From JAEKLB01 sp050249235 (GTDB lineage Bacteria > Actinomycetota > Acidimicrobiia > Acidimicrobiales > CADCSY01), in NCBI GenBank assembly GCA_050249235.1, contig JBFWQW010000001.1:1-64000 (forward strand): a stretch of 64,000 bases of DNA. Reading direction: 5' to 3'. A model generated the notes under the pieces. The model searched no databases, was not told the DNA's origin, and was given only the letters and a program-made list of their open reading frames with translations. Below, one piece after another: positions 49,286 through 57,898 of the stretch. Both the position numbers and the translations under genes were made by a program. Each line of letters opens with the position of its first letter. Within the stretch, counting starts at the first letter, position 1.

Positions 49286-50065
49286 ATGAAGCTCCAGGTG
49301 ACGGCGGTCGAGGGCATCCCGATGGTCGAGCCCGGGGCCGACCTGCCGGCGCTGATCCTCGCCGCCCTGGCCGGCATGGGACTCGACCTGCAGGCCGACG
49401 ACGTCGTCGCCGTCACGGGCAAGATCGTCTCGAAGGCCGAGGGCCGCCTGGTCGACCTGGCCACCGTCGAGCCCTCGCCCCGCGCCCACCGCCTGGCCGT
49501 CGAGACGGAGAAGGACCCCCGCCTGGTCGAGCTCGTCCTCCGGGAGAGCGTCGACGTGATCCGGGCCCGGCCCGGCAACCTGCTCGTGCGCCACCGCCAC
49601 GGCTACGTGTCGGCCATGGCAGGGATCGACCGGTCGAACGTGGGCGGCGACGACGAGCACGCCCTCCTCCTGCCGGACGACCCCGACGCGTCGGCGGCGG
49701 CCATCCGGGGCGGGCTCCTCGCCGCCACGGGCGTGGCGGTGGCGGTGGTGGTCACCGACTCCCACGGCCGTCCCTTCCGCATCGGGAACCTGGGCGTGGC
49801 CCTCGGGGTGGCCGGCCTGCAGGCGGTGCGGGAGCTCGAGGGCAGGCCCGACCTCTTCGGCCGGCCGCTCACGGCGGCGTCGGTCGTCCCGGTGGCCGAC
49901 CTGGTCGCCTCGACGGCGATGCTGGTGTCGGGCGAGGCCGACGAGGGCCTCCCGGTGGTGCTGGTGCGGGGCCTGGCCCTCACCGAGCCGCCGTCCACCG
50001 CGGCCGGCCTCCTCCGCCCCCGGGACAAGGACCTCTTCGCCGTCCCCGACCGCGACTACGGCTAG
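49286..50065 (+). CDS. cofE: Coenzyme F420:L-glutamate ligase
   Basis: GTP-dependent enzyme of 259 residues that adds the glutamate tail to coenzyme F420-0. It shows DDVVAVTGKIVSKAEGRLVDL near residue 37, RPGNLLVRHRHGYVSAMAGIDRSNV, LLLPDDPDASAAAIRGGL, VVVTDSHGRPFRIGNLGVALGVAGL and ADLVASTAMLVSGEADEGLPVV. All belong to CofE/FbiB-N. The C-terminal FMN/nitroreductase domain found in mycobacterial FbiB is absent. The start ATG has a leaderless-type TACCGT box. cofC lies at 33328. Confidence 0.95.
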   Translation: MKLQVTAVEGIPMVEPGADLPALILAALAGMGLDLQADDVVAVTGKIVSKAEGRLVDLATVEPSPRAHRLAVETEKDPRLVELVLRESVDVIRARPGNLLVRHRHGYVSAMAGIDRSNVGGDDEHALLLPDDPDASAAAIRGGLLAATGVAVAVVVTDSHGRPFRIGNLGVALGVAGLQAVRELEGRPDLFGRPLTAASVVPVADLVASTAMLVSGEADEGLPVVLVRGLALTEPPSTAAGLLRPRDKDLFAVPDRDYG

Positions 50066-50093
50066 CTCCTCGCCGGCACCGCCGCTTGGAGGA

Positions 50094-50109
50094 TCGAACA
50101 GACGTTCGA
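50094..50109. promoter_or_regulatory. LexA (SOS) box of dnaE2
   Basis: TCGAACAGACGTTCGA lies directly before the -10 box. It is the third box of this type in the window. Confidence 0.9.
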
Positions 50110-50115
50110 TAGGGT
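50110..50115 (+). promoter_or_regulatory. -10 box TAGGGT of dnaE2
   Basis: TAGGGT begins on the base after the LexA box and lies 6 bases before ATG 50122. Confidence 0.6.
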
Positions 50116-50121
50116 GGGGCC

Positions 50122-53100
50122 ATGGGCTGGCGGAACCCCCCGGTGCCGTGGAGCGAGCTCGAGCAGCGCCTGTCGAGCCGGGCGGCCGGCGGGCGCCCCC
50201 CGAGCGCCCCGCCCGGGGCCGACGGGGGCGACAGCCCGGCCTGGTCGCACGTCCGGACGGCCTACGAGCCGCCGGCCGAGGCCGTGCCGGCCCCGGCCGG
50301 CCCGGTGGTGCCCTACGCCGAGCTGCACTGCCACTCGAACTTCTCGTTCCTCGACGGGGCCTCCCACCCGGAGGAGCTGGTGGAGGAGGCGGTGGGGCTC
50401 GGCCTGACGGCGCTCGCCCTCACCGACCACGACGGCTTCTACGGCATCGTCCGGTTCGCCGAGGCGGCCCGGGCCGTCGGGCTGCCCACCGTGTTCGGCG
50501 CCGAGCTCACCCTCGACCTGCCCCGTCCCCAGGTGGGCGAGCCCGATCCCGAGGGCGACCACCTGGTGGTGCTGGCCCGGTCGCCGGCCGGCTACGCCCG
50601 GCTGTCCCGGGCCATCGCCGCTGCCCACCTGCGGGGCGGCGAGAAGGGCCTGCCCCGCTCGTCGGTGGCCGACCTGGCCGGTCGCCACGGGGGCGAGTGG
50701 CAGGTGCTCACCGGCTGCCGGAAGGGGGCGGTGGCCAGGGCCCTGGTCGATCGGGGCCCGGCCGCGGCCGCCGCCGAGCTGGGGGCGCTGGTCGACGCCT
50801 TCGGCCGGTCCCGGGTGGCGGTCGAGCTGTGGGACCACGGCGACCCGCTCGACACCGTCCGCAACGACGCCCTGGTGCAGCTGGCCGTGCAGGCCGGTGT
50901 CGACGTGGTGGCCACCAACAACGTGCACTACGCCGCCCCGCCCCGCCGGCCGCTCGCCACCGCACTGGCCGCGGTGCGCAGTCGCCGCAGCCTCGACGAG
51001 GTCGAGGGCTGGCTCCCGGCCGCGGCCCTGGCCTGCCTGCGCTCCGGTGCCGAGCAGGCCCGCCGCTTCGCCCGGTACCCCGGGGTGGTGGCCCGGGCGG
51101 CCGCCCTCGGTCTCGAGTGCGCCTTCGACCTGGCGCTGGTGGCGCCGGCGTTGCCGCCTTTCCCGTGCCCCGACGGCCTCGACGAGATGGGCTACCTCCG
51201 CCGGCTCACCGAGGAGGGGGCCACCGCCCGCTACGGCCCCCGCCACCGCGAGCGCCAGCCGGGGGCGTGGGACCAGATCGACCACGAGCTGGCCGTCATC
51301 GAGGCCCTCACGTTCCCTGGCTACTTCCTCGTGGTGTGGGACATCGTCGAGTTCTGCCGCCGCAACGACATCTACTGCCAGGGCCGGGGCTCGGCCGCCA
51401 ACTCCGCCGTCTGCTTCGCCCTCGGGATCACCAACGCCGACGCCGTCGCCCTCGGCCTGCTCTTCGAGCGCTTCCTCTCCCCGGAGCGGGACGGCCCGCC
51501 CGACATCGACGTCGACATCGAGTCCGGCCGCCGGGAGGAAGCCATCCAGTACGTCTACGCCAAGCACGGCCGGGAGCACGCCGCCCAGGTGGCCAACGTC
51601 ATCACCTACCGGGGCCGGTCGTCGGTCCGCGACATGGGCAAGGCCCTGGGCCACGCCCAGGGCCAGGTCGACGCCTGGTCGAAGCAGCTCGACCACCACC
51701 TGCCGGTGGCCGGGGCCGGCGACGCCGACTCGTTCGACATCCCGCCCGAGGTGCTCGAGCTGGCCGGGCAGGTCGAGCACTTCCCCCGCCACCTCGGCAT
51801 CCACTCCGGCGGCATGGTGATCTGTGACCGGCCGGTCGTCGAGGTCTGCCCGGTCGAGTGGGGCCGCATGGCCGACCGCACCGTCCTGCAGTGGGACAAG
51901 GACGACTGCGCCGCGGTGGGCCTGGTGAAGTTCGACCTGCTCGGCCTCGGGATGCTCACGGTGCTGCACGGGGTGGTCGACCTGGTGCGCCGGCACCACG
52001 GCGTCGAGGTCTCCCTCGCCACCATCCCGCAGGACCCGGCCGTCTACGCCATGCTCTGCGAGGCCGACTCGGTGGGTGTGTTCCAGGTCGAGAGCCGGGC
52101 CCAGATGGCCACGCTGCCCCGCCTGAAGCCCCGGGGCTTCTACGACCTGGTCGTCGAGGTGGCGCTCATCCGGCCCGGTCCGATCCAGGGCGGCTCGGTG
52201 CATCCCTACATCCGCCGCCGCAACGGCGAGGAGGCGGTCACCTTCCTGCACCCCCTCCTCGAGCCGGCCCTGGCCAAGACCCTGGGCGTGCCGCTGTTCC
52301 AGGAGCAGCTCATGCAGATGGCCATCGACGTGGCCGGCTTCACCGCCGCCGAGGCCGACCAGCTCCGCCAGGCCATGGGGTCGAAGCGGTCGCGGGAGCG
52401 CATGGAGCGCCTGCGGCGGCGGTTCTACGACGGCATGGCCGAGCGGGGGATCACCGGCGAGGTCGCCGACGCCATCTTCGACAAGCTGGCCGCCTTCGCC
52501 AACTTCGGCTTCCCCGAGAGCCACTCGGTGAGCTTCGCCTACCTCGTCTACGCCTCGGCCTGGTTCAAGCTGCACCACCCGGCGGCCTTCTGCGCGGCGC
52601 TGCTCAACGGCCAGCCCATGGGGTTCTGGGCCCCCCACACCCTGGTGCGCGACGCCCGCCGCCACGGCGTGGTGGTGCGCCGGGCCGACGTCAACGAGAG
52701 CGAGGCCGCCTCGACCCTCGAGCCCGACCCGGCCAGCGCCGGCGGCGTCGCCGTGCGCCTCGGCCTCAAGGAGGTGCGCTCGGTGGGCGACGACCTGGCC
52801 GAGGCCATCGCCGCCGGCCGGCCCTACCGCTCGGTGGAGGACCTGGTCCGCCGGGCCGACGTGCCTCTCGCCGCGGTGGAGGCGCTGGCCACGGCCGGGG
52901 CCCTGGCCGGCTTCGGGCTCGACCGTCGGTCGGCGCTCTGGTCGGCGGGGGCGACCGCCCAGCTCCGCCCCGGGCCCTCGGGGCAGCTGCGCCTGCCGGG
53001 CATCGTCACCGGCATCCGGGCGCCCGACCTCCCCGGCATGACCCCGATGGAGGAGACGGTGGCCGACCTGTGGGCCACCGGCATCAGCGCCGACACCCAT

Positions 53101-53451
53101 CCCACCGAGCACGTGCGCGAGCACCTGGCCTCGCTCGGGGTGCGCACCTCGGTCGAGCTGCGCCGGGTGGCGGACGGCGACCGGGTGGTGGTGGCCGGGG
53201 TGGTCACCCACCGCCAGCGCCCGGCCACCGCCTCCGGCACGGTGTTCCTCAACCTGGAGGACGAGACCGGGCTGGTGAACGTGATCTGCTCGGCCGGCCT
53301 CTGGAAGCGCCACCGCAAGATCGCCCGCACCGCGCCGGCCCTGCTCGTCCGGGGCACGGTCGAATCGGCCCAGGGCGTGGTGAACGTCGTCGCCGACCGC
53401 CTCGAGGTCCTCTCGCTGGGGGCACCCACCCGCTCCCGCGACTTCCGCTGA
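50122..53451 (+). CDS. dnaE2: Error-prone DNA polymerase III alpha subunit DnaE2
   Basis: C-family polymerase of 1109 residues for translesion synthesis with ImuA/ImuB. The PHP domain starts at YAELHCHSNFSFLDGASHPEELVEEAV (about residue 69). The catalytic Asp pair lies in PPDIDVDIESGRREEAIQYVY and the third in VKFDLLGLGML. Then come FQEQLMQMAIDVAGF and FGFPESHSVSFAYLVYASAWFKLHHPAAF (thumb/fingers). The C-terminal OB fold VVVAGVVTHRQRPATASGTVFLNLEDETGLVNVI ends it. The length is normal. It is under a LexA box, 9 kb from imuA-imuB. Confidence 0.96.
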   Translation: MGWRNPPVPWSELEQRLSSRAAGGRPPSAPPGADGGDSPAWSHVRTAYEPPAEAVPAPAGPVVPYAELHCHSNFSFLDGASHPEELVEEAVGLGLTALALTDHDGFYGIVRFAEAARAVGLPTVFGAELTLDLPRPQVGEPDPEGDHLVVLARSPAGYARLSRAIAAAHLRGGEKGLPRSSVADLAGRHGGEWQVLTGCRKGAVARALVDRGPAAAAAELGALVDAFGRSRVAVELWDHGDPLDTVRNDALVQLAVQAGVDVVATNNVHYAAPPRRPLATALAAVRSRRSLDEVEGWLPAAALACLRSGAEQARRFARYPGVVARAAALGLECAFDLALVAPALPPFPCPDGLDEMGYLRRLTEEGATARYGPRHRERQPGAWDQIDHELAVIEALTFPGYFLVVWDIVEFCRRNDIYCQGRGSAANSAVCFALGITNADAVALGLLFERFLSPERDGPPDIDVDIESGRREEAIQYVYAKHGREHAAQVANVITYRGRSSVRDMGKALGHAQGQVDAWSKQLDHHLPVAGAGDADSFDIPPEVLELAGQVEHFPRHLGIHSGGMVICDRPVVEVCPVEWGRMADRTVLQWDKDDCAAVGLVKFDLLGLGMLTVLHGVVDLVRRHHGVEVSLATIPQDPAVYAMLCEADSVGVFQVESRAQMATLPRLKPRGFYDLVVEVALIRPGPIQGGSVHPYIRRRNGEEAVTFLHPLLEPALAKTLGVPLFQEQLMQMAIDVAGFTAAEADQLRQAMGSKRSRERMERLRRRFYDGMAERGITGEVADAIFDKLAAFANFGFPESHSVSFAYLVYASAWFKLHHPAAFCAALLNGQPMGFWAPHTLVRDARRHGVVVRRADVNESEAASTLEPDPASAGGVAVRLGLKEVRSVGDDLAEAIAAGRPYRSVEDLVRRADVPLAAVEALATAGALAGFGLDRRSALWSAGATAQLRPGPSGQLRLPGIVTGIRAPDLPGMTPMEETVADLWATGISADTHPTEHVREHLASLGVRTSVELRRVADGDRVVVAGVVTHRQRPATASGTVFLNLEDETGLVNVICSAGLWKRHRKIARTAPALLVRGTVESAQGVVNVVADRLEVLSLGAPTRSRDFR

Positions 53452-53476
53452 ACGCGTCCCCGGCGGGACGCCGACC

Positions 53477-53487
53477 GTACGACGTAC
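53477..53487. promoter_or_regulatory. Palindrome GTACGACGTAC at the MFS promoter
   Basis: Perfect 11-base inverted repeat with one central base. Its last 3 bases are the first 3 of the TACTGT -10 box, so a bound protein would block the promoter. It has no local regulator. Confidence 0.35.
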
Positions 53488-53490
53488 TGT
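53485..53490 (+). promoter_or_regulatory. -10 box TACTGT of the second MFS gene
   Basis: TACTGT with a 7-base gap to GTG 53498. Confidence 0.55.
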
Positions 53491-53497
53491 CGCTCTC

Positions 53498-54799
53498 GTG
53501 CGCAGGGGGGCGACCCGGAGCTCGTCCGGCATGTTCCGCGTCTTCCGCCACCGCAACTACGCCCTGCTCGCCACCGGCAACTTCGTGAACCAGCTCGGCA
53601 TGTGGGGCCGCATGATCGGGATCGGCTGGGCCGCCCAGGACCTCACCGACAGCGCCTTCCTGGTCGGGCTGGCCCACGGCTCGCAGTTCCTCCCGAGCCT
53701 CCTGCTGGCGCCGTTCTGCGGGCTGGTGGCCGACCGGTTCGACCGGCGCAACGTCGCCGTCCTGGGCAACCTCGGCATGGCCATCCCGTCGGCCGCCATC
53801 ACGGTGCTGCTCCTCACCGACCGGCTCACCATCACCGGCCTGGTGCTGCTGGCCCTGGTGGGCGGGACCCTCCAGTCCTTCACCACGCCGGCCATCGCCG
53901 CCCTCGTGCCCCACGCCGTGCCCCCGGCCGACGTGCCGGCCGCCATCGCCATGAACAACGTCCTCAGCAACGTCAGCCGCTTCCTCGGCGCCGCCCTGGT
54001 CGGGGTCATCATCACCGCCTGGGACACCCCGGCCGCCTTCGCGTTCAACGCCGGGTCGCTGCTGGCCGTGGCCGTGCCCTGGCTGGCCTTGAGGGTGACC
54101 GTGCCGCCCCGGGTGGTGAGCGACGAGTCGTTCGTCACCCAGCTGGCCGGCGGCTTCCGCTTCGCCCGCCACCAGCCGTCCGTCGGCAGCCTGCTCGTGC
54201 TCAACACGGTCGTCGGCCTCCTGATCATGCAGGCGCCGCTCATGCCGCTCGTCACCCGCGACCTGCTCGACGCCGGGCCGTCGACCTACGGGCTCCTCCA
54301 GTCGGTCACCGGCATCGGGGCCATCGTGGGTGCCGTCTTCGCCGGGCGGGCGGCCACCGGCACCCGGCTGATGGCGGTGATGACGATCGCGCTGGTGGCG
54401 ACGGCGGCCAGCGTGCTCGGCGTGGCCCTGTCGAGCTGGGTCGCGGTCTCGGTGGTGGTCCAGATCGTCTTCGGCTTCGGCCTCTTCACGCTGATGACCA
54501 GCACGGTCACGGTGATCACGCTGTCGACGCCCGACCGCTACCTCGGCCGGGTCATGTCGCTGCACGGCATGACCATCGGCGGGATGGTGCCGATCAACGC
54601 CATGGTGGCCGGCCTCTTCGCCAACCTGATCGGGACCCGGATGACCCTGCTCGTGGCCGGCGCCACGCTCGGCGCCTACGTCGTCTGGTTCGTCGCCCGC
54701 CGGCTCGGCCGCATCCACGTCGTCCGCCCCGACGACGAGGCCACGGGCCCGGCGGTGCCCGTGCCCGCGGTCCCCGACGTGGCCGTCGTGCCGGGCTGA
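53498..54799 (+). CDS. MFS transporter
   Basis: Membrane protein of 433 residues with about 12 spans, of the same MFS_3 type as the protein at 12362. FRHRNYALLATGNFVNQLGMWGRMIGIGWAAQDLT is span 1-2 and CGLVADRFDRRNVAVLGNL is the loop 2-3 signature. The repeat half begins near HQPSVGSLLVLNTVVGLL. The leaderless-type GTG 53498 is favoured. It is 46 bases downstream of dnaE2 but has its own promoter. Export substrate unknown. Confidence 0.88.
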   Translation: MRRGATRSSSGMFRVFRHRNYALLATGNFVNQLGMWGRMIGIGWAAQDLTDSAFLVGLAHGSQFLPSLLLAPFCGLVADRFDRRNVAVLGNLGMAIPSAAITVLLLTDRLTITGLVLLALVGGTLQSFTTPAIAALVPHAVPPADVPAAIAMNNVLSNVSRFLGAALVGVIITAWDTPAAFAFNAGSLLAVAVPWLALRVTVPPRVVSDESFVTQLAGGFRFARHQPSVGSLLVLNTVVGLLIMQAPLMPLVTRDLLDAGPSTYGLLQSVTGIGAIVGAVFAGRAATGTRLMAVMTIALVATAASVLGVALSSWVAVSVVVQIVFGFGLFTLMTSTVTVITLSTPDRYLGRVMSLHGMTIGGMVPINAMVAGLFANLIGTRMTLLVAGATLGAYVVWFVARRLGRIHVVRPDDEATGPAVPVPAVPDVAVVPG

Positions 54800-54863
54800 C
54801 GGGCTCGACGTCGACGGGTCGCTCGGCCGGGGCCGGTGCCCTTGGCCGCCCGGCCGGGCGTGC

Positions 54864-55868
54864 CTAGGGCGCCGACCAGGCGGTGCCCTCGACGACCGGC
54901 GAGCGGCCGAGCAGGGGCTCCCACCACGGCCGGTTGGCGGCGTACCAGTCGATGGTGGCGGCGACCCCCTCGGCCCAGGGCACGGAGGGGGCCCAGCCCA
55001 GCTCGGTCCGGATCTTCGAGGAGTCGAGGAGGTAGCGGCGGTCGTGGCCGGGCCGGTCGGGGACGATCGTCTTCATCGAGGCCGGCTTGCCGAGGTGGTC
55101 GAGGACGGTGTCGGCGATCTGTTCGACGCTCAGCTCGTCGCCGGTGCCCACGTGGTAGGTCTCGCCCAGGCGGCCGTCGGCCAGCACGAGGTCGATGGCC
55201 CGGCAGTGGTCGAGGGCGTGGATCCACTCGCGCCGGTTCTGGGTCGAGGCGTAGAGGGGGAGGGGCTGGTCCCGGAGGGCGAGGGTGGTGAAGAGGGGGA
55301 GCACCTTCTCCGGGAACTGGAAGGGCCCGTAGTTGTTGGCGCAGTTGGTGATCGTGACCGGCAGGTCCCACGTCTCGTGGTACGACCGCACGACGTGGTC
55401 GCCGCCGGCCTTCGACGCGTTGTAGGGGGTGCGGGGCCGGTAGGGGGACCGCTCGGTGAAGGCCTCGTCGGTGTCGAGGTCGAGGTCGCCGTACACCTCA
55501 CAGGTCGAGACGTGGTGGAAGCGGCGCACGCCGACCCGGCGGGCGGCCTCGCAGAGGCCCTGGGTGCCGAGGACGTTGGTGCGGAAGAACCGGGCCGGGT
55601 CGAGCACGGCCAGGCTGTTGTGCGACTCGGCCGCGAAGTTCACGATCACGTCGACGGCGTGCTCGCGCAGCACGTGGGCCACCGTGTCCGTGTCGCCGAT
55701 GTCGGCGTGGACGAAGGCGACGCCCGCCAGCCCGTCGACGCTCTCGCGGACGCCGGCGTAGGTGAGGGCGTCGAGGACGACCAGCCGATCGCCGGGATGG
55801 GCCTCGCGCCAGTAGCGGACGAAGTTCGAGCCGATGAACCCGGCGCCGCCGGTCACGAGGATGGCCAC
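54864..55868 (-). CDS. rmlB: dTDP-glucose 4,6-dehydratase
   Basis: NAD-dependent SDR-type enzyme of 334 residues that makes dTDP-4-keto-6-deoxyglucose for cell-wall or glycan sugars. It shows ILVTGGAGFIGSNFVRYW at the start and AAESHN. The catalytic YNASKAGGDHVVRSY (Tyr-Lys) and VSTCEVYGDL are present. ITNCANNYGPFQFPEK and NRREWIHALDHCRAI belong to the substrate site, and YLLDSSKIRTELGW lies at the end. It starts at GTG 55868. No other rhamnose gene (rmlA, rmlC, rmlD) is near, which is unusual; it could belong to a related NDP-sugar dehydratase subgroup. Confidence 0.9.
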   Translation of the reverse strand: MAILVTGGAGFIGSNFVRYWREAHPGDRLVVLDALTYAGVRESVDGLAGVAFVHADIGDTDTVAHVLREHAVDVIVNFAAESHNSLAVLDPARFFRTNVLGTQGLCEAARRVGVRRFHHVSTCEVYGDLDLDTDEAFTERSPYRPRTPYNASKAGGDHVVRSYHETWDLPVTITNCANNYGPFQFPEKVLPLFTTLALRDQPLPLYASTQNRREWIHALDHCRAIDLVLADGRLGETYHVGTGDELSVEQIADTVLDHLGKPASMKTIVPDRPGHDRRYLLDSSKIRTELGWAPSVPWAEGVAATIDWYAANRPWWEPLLGRSPVVEGTAWSAP

Positions 55869-56000
55869 GCCGAAACTCTCGCACGGGTGCGCGGGCGGTG
55901 CCGCGCCCCCCGGGCCCGGCGCCGCCCCATCCCGATGTGTGCTCGCGCCGCGCTCGGGTACACCGGGAGCCGCCAGACCCCCGGACAAGGAGCACCACCC

Positions 56001-56564
56001 ATGGACGTCACGAAGATGCTGGAGGCCGACCACCGCAGTGTCGAGGAGCTCTTCGCCGCCATCGAGCAGGCCGAGGCCGCCGAGCGGCAGCCGTCGATCG
56101 ACGAGCTGGTCACCTCGCTCCGGGCCCACATGGAGCTCGAGGAGTCCGTCGTCTACCCGCGGATGAAGCCGGTGACGGGTGACGAGCCGGTGGAGGAGGG
56201 CGTGGTCGAGCACGAGCTCGGCCGCAAGCTGCTCGCCGACCTGGTCGCCCTGGCGCCCGACGAGCCCGGCTTCGGCGCGGCCCTCGACGCCCTGAAGGCC
56301 GGCATCGAGCACCACGTCGAGGAGGAGGAGCAGGAGGTCTTCCCCAAGCTCCGGCAGGAGGGAGGGACCGTGCTCGCCGAGATGGCGACCCCCTTCATGA
56401 CCAAGCGGCTCGAGCTCGGCATGCCGATCGACGCCGAGGGCCTCATGGCCTCGTCCAGCAAGGAGGAGCTGCTCGAGGAGGCGCGGGGCGCGGCCGTCGA
56501 CGGTGCCGGCTCGATGACGAAGGCCGAGTTGGCCGAGGCGCTCGCCGCCAAGATGGCCTCCTGA
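56001..56564 (+). CDS. Hemerythrin (HHE) domain protein
   Basis: Protein of 187 residues with a four-helix di-iron domain in the first 120 residues. ADHRSVEELFAAIEQ, RAHMELEESVVYP, EHELGRKLLADL and IEHHVEEEEQEVFPKL give the metal ligands. The C-terminal region (SSSKEELLEEARGAAVDGAGSMTKAELAEALAAKMAS) resembles a Rho-N/SAP-like helical end. It may bind oxygen, NO or iron. The ATG at 56001 has ACAAGGAG upstream, so it is not leaderless. It is divergent from rmlB. Confidence 0.9.
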   Translation: MDVTKMLEADHRSVEELFAAIEQAEAAERQPSIDELVTSLRAHMELEESVVYPRMKPVTGDEPVEEGVVEHELGRKLLADLVALAPDEPGFGAALDALKAGIEHHVEEEEQEVFPKLRQEGGTVLAEMATPFMTKRLELGMPIDAEGLMASSSKEELLEEARGAAVDGAGSMTKAELAEALAAKMAS

Positions 56565-56686
56565 CCCTCTGGCGTTCGTGTCGCCGGCCCGGCCGATCCC
56601 TCGAAACGGGTCCCCCCACCGATTCGGGTCAGGCCGGGCCGGTGGCGCGCCGGGCGGCGGTCAGGGTGCGCCGTCAGGGCCGCCGG

Positions 56687-57001
56687 TCAGGGTGCGCCGG
56701 TCACAGAGGTCGGTTGGCGGCGGGCGATGGTGCGCTGCTCCTCGGTCGTGCCGCCCCACACGCCGGAGGTCGAGGCTCCGAGCGACCGCGCGTAGTCCAG
56801 GCAGGCGCCGACCACCGGGCACTCGGCGCAGATGGCGAGGGCTCGGTGGCTCCCGTGACGCGCCGTGTCGTCGAGGAAGTCGACCTCCGGGTGCTGGCGG
56901 CAGCGGGCCTCGGCGATCCAGGGCTGGTCCCCGAACCGGCTGGCGCCCGAGGTCGGCCCGGGGAGGTCCGGAGCGGTGTGCAGATCGAGGGCCGTTGCCA
57001 T
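56687..57001 (-). CDS. WhiB-family iron-sulfur transcription regulator
   Basis: Protein of 104 residues. Cluster Cys34, Cys58, Cys61 and Cys67 (CAECPVVGAC), the GVWGG turn and a basic tail (EEQRTIARRQ) are all present. The N-terminal 25 residues are less ordered. The second WhiB of the window; its sequence is different from the one at 23973. The start ATG opens the gene; no strong RBS or -10 is seen in the first 30 upstream bases. Target genes unknown. Confidence 0.9.
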   Translation of the reverse strand: MATALDLHTAPDLPGPTSGASRFGDQPWIAEARCRQHPEVDFLDDTARHGSHRALAICAECPVVGACLDYARSLGASTSGVWGGTTEEQRTIARRQPTSVTGAP

Positions 57002-57518
57002 CGTGCGGTTCTCCGAGCGCTGGAGGTGCCCGGGGCGCGGCTGCCCACCCGGGCCGGCCGACCCGCCGGGAGCGTCGGGGAAGCGGACCTGACCGGACCA
57101 CGGTCAGCTGGGCCGGCGGACCCCAGCGTCGCGACGCGTCTGCCACCGGCCCGGGCGACCCTACCGGTGGGTCGCCCGACTCCCTCGTCGCCGTGCCTGC
57201 CGCCGGCGACGGCGGGACGAGCGGTCCCGCCGGCCGGGCCCGACCGTTCCGCGGCGGGCCGATGCCGACCCGGGCAGGGCGACGGCGGCGGCGCGTCGAA
57301 CTGCTCTGCCATGGGTCGTCCGTCTCCCAAGGTCACGATCGGCGCCGCGTTCGTCGCCGAGGCGGCCTGGCTGGCGCTCCTCGGCCGCTTCCTCGTCGGC
57401 CTGGTCTGACCGCCGCCCTGCGGCCCCTCGCCGGCGGGTCCCGGCGGCCCCGGGCGAGCGACGGGCCGGCGTCGGCGTCGCGTCGAAGCGGTCGTGCACC
57501 CGAGCGGTGCCAACTCGG
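57002..57518. other. 517-base spacer with one possible tiny ORF
   Basis: Between whiB (minus, ends its promoter here) and the ABM-like gene. Only a 32-codon plus-strand reading frame at 57311-57409 looks protein-like. I see no tRNA, IS or strong hairpin. Confidence 0.5.
57311..57409 (+). CDS. Possible 32-residue membrane peptide
   Basis: The frame gives MGRPSPKVTIGAAFVAEAAW followed by LALLGRFLVGLV. One hydrophobic helix (about residues 9-32) follows a basic start, as in small membrane peptides. There is no RBS and no -10 near the ATG. It may be chance in a GC-rich spacer. Confidence 0.3.
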   Translation: MGRPSPKVTIGAAFVAEAAWLALLGRFLVGLV

Positions 57519-57821
57519 TCAGCCGGGCGGCGCGTTCACCGTGCCGACCACCTCGAACCACTCGACGCGGACCGGGTCGCTGGCCCCGGCCCGCTCGAGG
57601 GCGGCGGCGAGCCGGTCCTCCATGAAGCGCTCCTGGGCGACGCGGCTCTCCCAGAGCTCGAAGACGACCAGCCCGCCGGCGGCGGAGACGACCGCGGCGT
57701 GCGAGATGGCGCCGGCGGGGATCTCGTCGCCGAGCGCCAGCTCCGTCATCACCGTCGCGTACTCCTGCCGGGCGTCCTTGCCGTCCTGCGGGTCGAACTC
57801 CATCAGCAACGCCTCGGCCAT
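57519..57821 (-). CDS. Antibiotic-biosynthesis-monooxygenase (ABM)-like protein
   Basis: Protein of 100 residues with the dimeric ferredoxin-like ABM fold. LLMEFDPQDGKDARQEYATVMTELALGD at the start, then VVFELWESRVAQERFMEDRLAAALERAG and VEWFEVVGTVN. The ATG at 57821 has GAGGGGAGGGACACC just upstream, a good RBS. It precedes an M15 peptidase on the same strand in map order (77 bases). Function unassigned; some members are heme-degrading or quinone-forming. Confidence 0.75.
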   Translation of the reverse strand: MAEALLMEFDPQDGKDARQEYATVMTELALGDEIPAGAISHAAVVSAAGGLVVFELWESRVAQERFMEDRLAAALERAGASDPVRVEWFEVVGTVNAPPG

Positions 57822-57898
57822 GGTGTCCCTCCCCTCGACCAGCTGCTGGCGGCACGATAACTCTCGTGCCTCCCGGCCCGACAGGGCCCGACCTGCGC

